Shown here in pieces: positions 37,754 through 46,900 of a stretch of DNA of 64,000 nt. The DNA lies in the NCBI GenBank assembly GCA_945862165.1, contig CAMAXI010000002.1:1-64000 (forward strand), in the 5' to 3' direction. Each line of letters starts with the position of its first letter. Position 1 is the first letter of the stretch. The notes under the pieces were generated by a model, which was given only the letters and a program-made list of their open reading frames with translations, made no database searches and was not told the DNA's origin. The position numbers and the translations under genes are program-made. This DNA is from Chryseobacterium gleum. GTDB lineage: Bacteria; Bacteroidota; Bacteroidia; Flavobacteriales_D; Crocinitomicaceae.

Positions 37754-39190
37754 TCACGTACCACAATACGTTCTATAATCCCCATCCCCTTCCAATGGTG
37801 GTTCTTGAAAATCTTCATAGCCTTTATGCTCCTCATACGGCCCTTGTAAGACTTCCAACAAACGATTGAACAAACCATAATCATTCAAATTCGCTGCCTG
37901 ATGCAAAGCCTCCTCTACCAAATGATTTCGAGGAATGAACTTCGGATTAAATTTCTCCAGCAATAGAAGAACTTCTTCTCGCTTATATTTAGAAACACGT
38001 TCCACCCATCGCGTATACCAAGATTGAAAATCGGCTTCTCCATAGATGCCGATGTGTTCGTTCTTCGCTTTAAGCAACTGCAAAAAAGTATTTGTAAAAT
38101 CCGCTTTATTTGCTTCCATCCAAAGCAGTAAGTCTTTTATCAACCCCGCATCTCCTTCCTGTTCTTCCAACATCCCCAACTTGTAACACATCATCTTCGC
38201 CCAACGTTTTTCATAGACTTGCGGAAATTCATTTATAACTTCCTGGCATAATTTAACCGCCTCTTCCGGATCATCATGAATTATCGGAATCAACGCACTT
38301 GCCAAACACGCAATGTTCCATTGTGCTATCGTCGGTTGATTTCCATATGCATAACGACTATTACGGTCTATCGAACTAAAAACAGTCGATGGATGATATG
38401 CATTCATAAACGCACACGGACCATAATCGATTGTTTCCCCAGGAATACTCATATTGTCGGTATTCATGACCCCATGGATAAAACCTACACGCATCCAATC
38501 TACAATCAAATCAATTTGCTTGTCCTGCACTTTTTTCAAAAATGCTAACGGAGGATTTTCTTCCTCTGCAACTTCCGGATAATGTCGTTCGATTACATAA
38601 GCACAAAATGCACGCAATTCATCTTTAGGTAAATACTTCGATGCATATTGAAATGTCCCCACACGAATGTGACTCGCAGCAATACGCGTCAACACAGCCC
38701 CCTCACTTACATATTCGCGATACACTTCATCGCCTGTTCCAACAACTGCCAAACTGCGCGTAGTTGGAATACCCAATCCATGCATTGCTTCGCTAATCAT
38801 ATATTCACGTAACATAGCACTCGTGGTAGCACGACCATCACCATTACGCGAATAAGGCGTACGTCCAGCACCTTTTAATTGGATGTCAAAACGATTTCCA
38901 GATGGCGTTATATGTTCGCCTAACAGTATCGCGCGACCATCCCCAAGTATATTAAAATGGCCAAATTGATGTCCTGCATACGCTTGTGCAATTGGTTCAG
39001 AACCTTCCAGTACACCATTACCAGCCAAGGCTGAAATAACATCGGAAGAAAGATCACTAGGTAAATCTAGATGATTAGCCAAGTTTTTGTTGTACAATAA
39101 TAAGCGAGGCGACTCTACGTACGATGGTACTACTTTGGAATATAATTGTTGGTTAACAGTTAAATAAGAATTATTCCAGTTAAAGGACAT
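37754..39190 (-). CDS. selO: Protein adenylyltransferase SelO (YdiU family)
   Basis: The 478-residue pseudokinase-fold enzyme AMPylates proteins during redox stress. Family motifs are AYAGHQFGHFNILGDGRA, QLKGAGRTPYSRNGDGR, HGVMNTDNMSIPGETIDYGP (with the catalytic/metal aspartates) and NSRYAYGNQP. The C-terminus ends in CGT with a plain cysteine near the position of selenocysteine in eukaryotic SelO. The start at 39190 (MSFNWNNSYL) fits the family; the frame upstream to 39235 does not. Confidence 0.93.
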   Translation of the reverse strand: MSFNWNNSYLTVNQQLYSKVVPSYVESPRLLLYNKNLANHLDLPSDLSSDVISALAGNGVLEGSEPIAQAYAGHQFGHFNILGDGRAILLGEHITPSGNRFDIQLKGAGRTPYSRNGDGRATTSAMLREYMISEAMHGLGIPTTRSLAVVGTGDEVYREYVSEGAVLTRIAASHIRVGTFQYASKYLPKDELRAFCAYVIERHYPEVAEEENPPLAFLKKVQDKQIDLIVDWMRVGFIHGVMNTDNMSIPGETIDYGPCAFMNAYHPSTVFSSIDRNSRYAYGNQPTIAQWNIACLASALIPIIHDDPEEAVKLCQEVINEFPQVYEKRWAKMMCYKLGMLEEQEGDAGLIKDLLLWMEANKADFTNTFLQLLKAKNEHIGIYGEADFQSWYTRWVERVSKYKREEVLLLLEKFNPKFIPRNHLVEEALHQAANLNDYGLFNRLLEVLQGPYEEHKGYEDFQEPPLEGDGDYRTYCGT

Positions 39191-39423
39191 AAAAAATGAT
39201 TTTGAGGGATATTTTATAAAATTGAAAATAGTCAAAAGAATAGCATAATTATAAAATTAAATGAATATTAATAGATTTTAACACGTAAAACTTTACAAAT
39301 CAAACAAATAAAATATTAGTTGCATAAAAATTAATTTTCTCAAAATAAAACTATAACAGAACTATAAAATACAAGTAATAAGCACAAAACAATGAAGACA
39401 TAAATTTGAAATAAAATTATATT

Positions 39424-41292
39424 ATGGTAAAAAAAATTACAAGTTTATTATTTGCTGGTGGTTTAGTAGTTTCAGCGCAAGCTCAAATGAAATTCCCAGT
39501 AAACATTGACACTGCGTGGTCTACTAAAACGATTTGGATGCCTAAATCACCGTTGAAATACCAAACTGTTTTTGTTGGTGGTGTTGACACAGTTCAAACA
39601 ACTGCTACTACAACGAAAGATCCAGTTAAAGGAACTATCAGTTCTCCGGCGGGAAAAGAGTTAGCAAAACAATGGCATGATTACATTGCTGTTGTTAAAG
39701 ACAAAAACAAAGCGAATGAAGGATGGGTTATCGTTAATCATGAAATGATTCAAGCTAATGACAAAATTGGAGATGGTGGAGGTATGACCATGTTCAAATT
39801 AAGAAAAAAGTCAGACGGAACCTTGGAACATGTAGAGCAAACATTAACTGATGGAAGAAAAGGTAAGTTTTTCAATGTTGACTTTTCAAATACCGTAGGT
39901 GAAACAGGAATGAACTGCGGGGGTATCAATGCAAACGGAAGAGTATGGACTGCTGAAGAATGGATGCAAACTTCAAATGCAGCTATCTTTTCTAAAGGTG
40001 CAGGATTTAGAGATACATCTGATTTTGTTATTGGTGCAACCACTCCTGCTGGATTCCAAGGTTTTAATGGTAAATCGTTAAAAAGATTCCAAAACTTGAA
40101 TTGGATGGTAGAAATTGATCCAACAAATGCAAAAGCAGTTAGAAAACAATACAACTGGGGAAGAGCTGGTTGGGAAGGTGGAGTAATCATGCCGGATAAC
40201 AAAACTGTTTACTTGTTTGAAGATGGTTCCCCTGGTATTTTAGGGAAATATGAAGCTAAAACAGCTGGTGATTTTACAAGCGGTCAATTGTTTGTTTACA
40301 AACATGATGCGCCAACTAGCTGGATTTCTATTGAAAACAATTTAGATACCTTAGTTAATCTAAATACTGTAGCTGTTAAAAGAGGTGCTACAATGTTTAA
40401 TCGTTTAGAATGGGGGCAACTTGCTAATGGAAAGATTTATATCTGTGAAACTGGTAGAGATGGTTTTGATTACAAAAAATTCAATGGTGTAGTTTCACCT
40501 TCTTTAATCGATGGATATAAAACACGTTACAAAATTGTAAATGGTATGGATTTTTCAGGAACAGATGCAGCTGCTGCAGATTCTGTAAAAAATGGAAAAT
40601 TTGCTGACTACTACGGTCGTGTTATTGAATTCGATCCTGCAACCAATAAAGTGCGTTCTTTCTTAGAAGGTGGGCCTTATACATCCACAAAAAACTCTCT
40701 TCAACAAAATGATTATCCTAGCATTCACTTATCCAATCCTGATGGTATTGACTTTATGAAAATAGGAGATAAAAATTACATGATTGTTCAAGAGGATTTA
40801 AATGGTTTGACTTACAACAGAATGCCAGGTAACATCACTAAAACAATTTGTGAAACCTATTTATTAGATATGACGATCACAAATCCTACATACAAAGATT
40901 TAATTCGTTTAACAGCTTGCGCTCCAGGTGCAGAAATTACTGGTGGAACTATGTTTGATGATGCAACAATGCTATTAAATTCGCAACATCCAGATGCATC
41001 GAACATATTCCCATTCAATAATTCTATGACCTATGCAATCAACGGTTTTGAAGCTATCTCAACGTTAAGTTTACCAACTTTGAATTCAGACAATGAATTT
41101 ACTGTATTCCCAAATCCAACATCGAGAGAGATATTCTTCAACACTAGAACTGACGTAGCTATCTACAGTGTTTCTGGTCAAAGAATAAAAGTTTATAGAG
41201 ATGTAGAACAAGTAAATATTGAAGAACTTGGCGCTGGAACGTATTTTGTTCAAAATGCGGAAGGAAAAACCTTGAAAGTTATTGTCGAATAA
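39424..41292 (+). CDS. PhoX-type alkaline phosphatase with type IX secretion domain
   Basis: The 622-residue product has a signal peptide (to about AQAQ) and a PhoX-like domain (VNHEMI, MNCGGINANGRVWTAEEW, NLNWMVEIDP, EGGVIMPDNKTVYLFEDGSPG). A C-terminal sorting domain (FTVFPNPTSREIFF to TLKVIVE, about 545-622) targets it to the type IX system. PhoX enzymes are Ca/Fe-dependent phosphatases that release phosphate from organic esters outside the cell. A TAAATTTG -7-like word lies at 39401-39408. Confidence 0.88.
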   Translation: MVKKITSLLFAGGLVVSAQAQMKFPVNIDTAWSTKTIWMPKSPLKYQTVFVGGVDTVQTTATTTKDPVKGTISSPAGKELAKQWHDYIAVVKDKNKANEGWVIVNHEMIQANDKIGDGGGMTMFKLRKKSDGTLEHVEQTLTDGRKGKFFNVDFSNTVGETGMNCGGINANGRVWTAEEWMQTSNAAIFSKGAGFRDTSDFVIGATTPAGFQGFNGKSLKRFQNLNWMVEIDPTNAKAVRKQYNWGRAGWEGGVIMPDNKTVYLFEDGSPGILGKYEAKTAGDFTSGQLFVYKHDAPTSWISIENNLDTLVNLNTVAVKRGATMFNRLEWGQLANGKIYICETGRDGFDYKKFNGVVSPSLIDGYKTRYKIVNGMDFSGTDAAAADSVKNGKFADYYGRVIEFDPATNKVRSFLEGGPYTSTKNSLQQNDYPSIHLSNPDGIDFMKIGDKNYMIVQEDLNGLTYNRMPGNITKTICETYLLDMTITNPTYKDLIRLTACAPGAEITGGTMFDDATMLLNSQHPDASNIFPFNNSMTYAINGFEAISTLSLPTLNSDNEFTVFPNPTSREIFFNTRTDVAIYSVSGQRIKVYRDVEQVNIEELGAGTYFVQNAEGKTLKVIVE

Positions 41293-41309
41293 TTAAAATC
41301 CAATTATTT

Positions 41310-41338
41310 AAAGCTGCTCCATTTGGGGCAGCTTTTTG
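41310..41338 (+). terminator. Terminator of the PhoX gene
   Basis: AAAGCTGCTCC and GGGGCAGCTTT pair over 11 bp with one wobble around ATTT, followed by a five-T run. Confidence 0.85.
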
Positions 41339-41363
41339 TGTTTAATAACCTTGTTTTATTACA

Positions 41364-43286
41364 ATGAAAAACAATTCAAAATATAAAATAATGCTACTTT
41401 TTATAGGTGGTATAAGCATTCTATCTCTCCTATCATTTAATTACTTAAAGTCAAATAACAATGATGCTATTGATGCGATAAACAAAAGACAAATTTTACG
41501 TTGGGAAAAACTAATTCAAGAAACAGAGAACTTAAAATACTTCATAAACAAAGAAGGAGAAACACACAAAAAATGGAACGAAACAGTATCAAAATATAGA
41601 AAACTCAGAGATGCTTTTAAAGCATTTGAATACCTTGGAGAAAATAGTGACCCTACTTTATTTAAGATGTTTTTAAATGGATCACCATTACCGAAAATGG
41701 AAGAAAATTCCTATGAGCCAAAAATTATTGAGCCAAAGGGATTACAAAAAATAGATGAACTAATTTCAGAAAATAGACTTGAAAATAATACACAACTTTA
41801 CTCGCTTTTAGTCGAATTTGAAAATAATTTAAAAGCAAACAAACCAGCCAAACTCTATGAAAGAGACTTTTTTAATGCATCCAGAATTGAATTAATTAGA
41901 ATATATACACTCTCTCTTTCTGGTTTTGATACACCTGGATCAAATGATTTTGTGAATGATTGTAAAATATCGATCGCCACTCTAAAATCAGATTTGATAC
42001 TTTTTAAAAATAGTATTCGAGAAGAAAAGTATTATGCCTGTATTTCAAACTATATAGCACTCGAAAATTATTTGATTAACACCGATATTAAAAAGCTAGA
42101 TTACGTAAAAATTGTGCGTGATTATATAGATCCATTATTCTTAGAACTCTTAACTATTCAACAAGAAATTGGAATCGAATTTCCAGAAGAATACCTACAA
42201 TTTCCAAGTGCAATTAATCTTCACGCAAAAAGTATTTTTGATACAAAATTGCTGAATGCAAGTTATTTCAGTAGAGTACCTAATGAATACAATAATAAAG
42301 AAGTAATAGACTTAGGAAAATTCTTGTTTTTTGACCCTATTTTATCCAATGATGGAAAAAGAGCATGCGCAAGCTGTCACCAACCAGAAAAGGGATTTTC
42401 AGATCAACTACCAAAAAGTTATGCATTCAATCGAGAAGGATATCTCGATAGAAACGCACCAGGATTAATCAATGCAATATTTAGCACTAGATTTTTTCAT
42501 GATATGCGCGCTTCGTCTTTCGAAGACCAAATGGAGCATGTTGTGCATAATAAAAAAGAGTTCAACTCCGATTATTTTTCTATTCTAAATAACCTGAAAC
42601 AAAGTGATGAATATAAAGCACTTTTCACTAAATGTTTCCCCAAAGAAAAAGAAGCCTTAATTTTCAAAAATGTACAATTTGCAATTGCTGCATACATTCA
42701 ATCACTTGTCGGATTAAATTCCTCATTTGACAAATATATTCGAAAAGAAACGACAGAACTTCATCCCGATGCTATAGAAGGCTTTAACCTTTTTATGGGA
42801 AAAGGAAAATGTGCTATTTGTCATTTTGCACCCATTTTTAACGGTACAGTTCCTCCAATGTATAATGACTCCGAAAGTGAGGTTCTAGGTATATTTGAAA
42901 AACCTGCTATTAAAGTGATAGATAAAGATAAAGGGAGAGGAGATGCTTTATTAAAAGAAAGAGTTAATTTTTATCAATATGCATTTAAAACTCCTACTAT
43001 CAGAAATACGAATTTAACCTTTCCATATATGCATCATGGAGAGTATAAAACATTGGAGGAAGTAATGGAATTTTATAACAAAGGTGGAGCTGTAGGACAA
43101 AAATTAATACTAAATAACCAAACATTACCAGCTTCTTCTCTACAATTATCCAAAAAAGAAGTAAGCAAATTAATTACATTTATAAAATCCTTAACAGATT
43201 CAACAGGATTAACAAAAAAACCAACCTATTTACCCCGAACAAACGATGCTAAGTACAGCAATAGAATTATAGGAGGAGAATATTAA
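41364..43286 (+). CDS. Diheme cytochrome-c peroxidase with imelysin-like N-terminal region
   Basis: The 640-residue product has an N-terminal membrane anchor (8-26). A helical region of about 260 residues follows, with the pattern YRKLRDAFKAFEYL and NGSPLPKMEEN, resembling imelysin-type helices. Then comes a MauG/CCP domain with two heme-c sites, C335-x2-C338-H339 (CASCHQ) and C483-x2-C486-H487 (CAICHF). Late motif FKTPTIRNTNLTFPYMHHGEYKTL is typical. CCPs reduce hydrogen peroxide in the periplasm with electrons from cytochrome c; related forms modify proteins. Its stop overlaps the convergent FISUMP gene by 4 nt. Confidence 0.9.
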   Translation: MKNNSKYKIMLLFIGGISILSLLSFNYLKSNNNDAIDAINKRQILRWEKLIQETENLKYFINKEGETHKKWNETVSKYRKLRDAFKAFEYLGENSDPTLFKMFLNGSPLPKMEENSYEPKIIEPKGLQKIDELISENRLENNTQLYSLLVEFENNLKANKPAKLYERDFFNASRIELIRIYTLSLSGFDTPGSNDFVNDCKISIATLKSDLILFKNSIREEKYYACISNYIALENYLINTDIKKLDYVKIVRDYIDPLFLELLTIQQEIGIEFPEEYLQFPSAINLHAKSIFDTKLLNASYFSRVPNEYNNKEVIDLGKFLFFDPILSNDGKRACASCHQPEKGFSDQLPKSYAFNREGYLDRNAPGLINAIFSTRFFHDMRASSFEDQMEHVVHNKKEFNSDYFSILNNLKQSDEYKALFTKCFPKEKEALIFKNVQFAIAAYIQSLVGLNSSFDKYIRKETTELHPDAIEGFNLFMGKGKCAICHFAPIFNGTVPPMYNDSESEVLGIFEKPAIKVIDKDKGRGDALLKERVNFYQYAFKTPTIRNTNLTFPYMHHGEYKTLEEVMEFYNKGGAVGQKLILNNQTLPASSLQLSKKEVSKLITFIKSLTDSTGLTKKPTYLPRTNDAKYSNRIIGGEY

Positions 43287-43924
43287 TCCTCCCTTAAACT
43301 CTTCATACAGCGTATCGTATTACCTTGCTTTTTATAAAATTTATCGCGAATAATGTGCTCCCCCATATTCCCAATGGAATAACTGTAAGCTGTTTCTTTA
43401 TATTGTGCATCCTTAGACCACCAACAAGCTCGTATATTATCTTGTGTTAATTTACCCGTAACCTCCATAAATCCTGTTGGTATAGCGTTAAATACATTTG
43501 TATCTTTAAGTTTGGTAGTATCCCCCCAAACCACTAATTTTTTTAGTCTTATTCCAGCTTTTTCAGTTCCTCCTAATGCTTGTATTAATTCATTAAAATC
43601 TTTTTGAGATGGTACTTTCCAACCGGTTGGACAAACTCCTCTTTTGTCATTTATTACATACCAATTGTAATACCTTGTTTTATGATTTTTAATTCTGTGT
43701 TGTGCACATTGTGGTAAAGTATCTTGCTTTACCCATTTAGATGCTTTTTTTGCAATTTGTATCTTGTCGCCATTTGTATATCGAGTGGTATTTAAATTAC
43801 TTTCAAACCATAATTGATCTTTGATCTTTATTACGGTATAAGTATTTCCATCCACATCCCGAATTTCTTGAGAATAACCAATCGATAAATAAATAAGACT
43901 TAGTGCGAATAAAATATAATGCAT
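43283..43924 (-). CDS. FISUMP domain exported protein
   Basis: The 213-residue product has a signal peptide (MHYILFALSLIYLSIG to about YSQ) and a Fibrobacter-succinogenes-major-paralogue (FISUMP) domain: VDGNTYTVIKIKDQLWFESNL, then YYNWYVINDKRGVCPTGWKVPS, ACWWSKDA and QGNTIRCMK. The family is common on Bacteroidota surfaces; function unknown. The start at 43924 fits the signal peptide; the longer frame to 43975 overlaps the neighbouring terminator. Confidence 0.88.
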   Translation of the reverse strand: MHYILFALSLIYLSIGYSQEIRDVDGNTYTVIKIKDQLWFESNLNTTRYTNGDKIQIAKKASKWVKQDTLPQCAQHRIKNHKTRYYNWYVINDKRGVCPTGWKVPSQKDFNELIQALGGTEKAGIRLKKLVVWGDTTKLKDTNVFNAIPTGFMEVTGKLTQDNIRACWWSKDAQYKETAYSYSIGNMGEHIIRDKFYKKQGNTIRCMKSLRED

Positions 43925-43941
43925 AATTAAATTTAGTAAAT

Positions 43942-43972
43942 AAAAAAAGGGACTGACAATGCCAGTCCCTTT
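43942..43972 (-). terminator. Terminator of the large PhoX mosaic gene
   Basis: On the minus strand AAAGGGACTG pairs perfectly with CAGTCCCTTT (43946-43955 and 43963-43972) around 7 nt, followed by a T-run (43942-43948 read as T). Confidence 0.85.
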
Positions 43973-43987
43973 CAATTAATACATATT

Positions 43988-46900
43988 CTAGTTTTTAATA
44001 ATTGTATACGTTACATTCAATTTACCTCTAGAAACTCTAAGATTATAGTTGCCAGGGATTAAATCCGAACCAATTTGAATTGATTTTTCAAACTTTTCTA
44101 TCGGTTGGTTAATAAGTAATTTACCCGCATTATCAAACACTTCTATCGTTCCTGCATTCTCTAATTCAGAGTCAAAAACTAATTCTAGTTTGTCCGTGAA
44201 TGGATTAGGGAATAATTGAAGTGCTTTTGAATCCACTTCATTAATTCCTAATTTACACTCAGCTTCTGATTTAATCGTAAGATTCAATTTTACAATAGAA
44301 TCACAACCAGTTACTGTCTTTCCAGTCCAAGTATAATCCCCATTTTGTATTAAACTCATCCCATTCCATGAATAAGGAGCACACGCTGTTTTTGATTCGT
44401 TTATAGTAACTGGTTTATTAATTGTAAGTTCTAACGTTGCAGTAGAATCACAACCAGCTTTATTTGTTGTTGTAAAATTATATTTACCACTTTGCGTGTA
44501 TGTGTTTCCATTCCAAGTATAGGTTTCACAAGCAGCATGTTGTGTAGTAGACTTAGAAGTCTTGTTAATTGTTAACTCTAACGTTGCAACAGAATCACAT
44601 CCAGCTTTATTTGTTGTTGTAAAATTATATTTACCACTTTCAGTGTATGTATTTCCATTCCAAGTATACGTTTCACAAGCAGCATGTTTTGTTAAAGATG
44701 AAGTCGGTGCGCAACCTAAATTGCGGTTTCTAGCAATAACTAACATTGTACTTGTGTTAAAAGTCAATTCTTTACCTGATGCATCAACAAGTTTAGTACT
44801 ATTGGATGAACTTGGGTTTTGCATAGAAATGAACATATATTTATGGTCTGGTGAGAAAGTCATCCCAGTAGGTTCTGAACCATCTGGTGTAGTTGCAAAA
44901 ATATCTACTTGAGGATTCAATTGTGTATGTCCTGGTCTTACTACCCAAATATGATCTTTCGTTCCATCTTGTAATACCCAAAGATTCCCTAAATCATCAA
45001 ATGTAAGGTTATCATTACCAGTCCCCCAAGGTTCTAATACAACCCCATTTGGAGTATTCACTAAATAATCTGTACCACCTACAAATGTTTCGAAATTTTC
45101 AATTAAGGAATCATTTTTTTCTGTGAATTTGTAAGTTCTACTGTTACCTTTCGCTGTGAAATATATATCCCCATTGATTGGATTAATTTCCACATCTTCT
45201 ACACCACTGAAAAGCGTCGCTCCTAATGCAGAAGCATTAGCATATACTTTATTTCTTTCCTCTTTTGTTGTATTTGGGACTTTTGCCCATTTTCCTTTTG
45301 AAACTACAGGTTCATTATTCACCATTTGCGCATCTAATTTAAGTGCATACAAAGTTCCTTCAGAAAGATTTCCTTTCTTATTAGCTACAAATTTGTAAAC
45401 GTGTCCATTACCTGCATCTTCTCCATAGTATGCTGTTAAACTATCGTTTTTAAGAACAACATTTTCGTGACTCATGTTCCCCATTGCCCATAATTTAGCT
45501 TCTCCTTGTCCGTAATCAACAACCTTATTTGTTTTTGGGTCAATTTCTACTAACCAACCTTGGTCAACATATCCATCTTGGTTTGCATCAGTATTTCCTC
45601 TAACTTCCTCAGCAGTTATAACCGTTCCCCATGGGGTAATACCACCAGAACAGTTTCTAGATGTTCCTTGTACTTTAGAAAAATCAATTGCTTGTGAACT
45701 ATCTACAACCCATAATTGATTGCTTTTATCTAAACGAACATCAAACATGGATACTGCACCTGTGGATAGCTCATGATTCAAAGCAATATGCCCTTTCTCA
45801 TTACTTGTCATGTTCTCAGGAATAAATGCTGTAAAATCGAAATTCGTAGTAATTGAACCACCACCTTTAGTGTATGGCATTCCACTTTGTGCTAACATTT
45901 GCATTTTGTGTGTCATAGGTATTACTAAAGATTGACCTTTAGTTGCAGGTCCTACTGATTGAAAACATCCTATATGCTCCGGGTTGTTTTTACAAAATTC
46001 AGCTGAATTGTATGCTTTAGGAATATTTGTCAATTCTAAATCAAATGTTAAATCTGAACTATTTATCTCATTTTGGTGTACTTCCACAGCAAAAATATTT
46101 TCACCGTTTACTAAAGAAGATTTAGGAATCATGTACGATTCAAATACTCCTTCCGCAGCAGATGATTTGGCGAATGTAGAATAGGTGATTGCTCCTGTTG
46201 GCATATTTGTTCTAACAACCTCTTTTCCATTAATATATACAACTGCACCATCATCTTTCATAATTGCTAGTTTTAATGTATCTGATATTGCTGAAATATC
46301 TTTAACAGTAAATCTTTTTCTGAAATAATTTGTGATGTATTTGTTGTTGTTATCATCCCCAAAAGAAACGATTGTAGAGACTGGATCGGTATAACCAAGA
46401 ATTGCAGGTCCGTTCGCCCATCCTTTATCTTCATAATTTAAGTTTGTCCAAGTGCTTCCTAAATCTACACCTTGATCGTGAAATAACCAATTGTCTCCTT
46501 TTTTAATTGGAAAAGATGCTATTGTTGGATAAGGTAATTTACCAATCAATTGTAAATCAAACACTATATCAGAACCATCTAACGCTGCTTGGTGTAACTC
46601 AACTGCTATAACATTCGTGTCATTATCAATCAAATTATTTGCAATTACTACGCGTTGGTATTTATTATTTGTTTTTTCAGCATTCGCTAACGTTGTAAAA
46701 TCTGCTGTTGAAGGTAAATTGTCTCTATGCACTTCCTTACCATTTAAATATAAAACAGCACCATCATCCGCTAAGATATAAAGTACTAATGAATCAAATT
46801 TTTCACTTCCTTTTGGGATGAAATTTCTACGTAAATAAGTAGTTATGTGTTTTTTTGCTGCATCAGATCCGAATTTAAGCTCTGTACCCAAACCTGCTTG

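Noticed and set aside
37754-37770. Selenocysteine in SelO
   Set aside because: The near-terminal residue is encoded by a normal Cys codon and no in-frame UGA precedes the stop.
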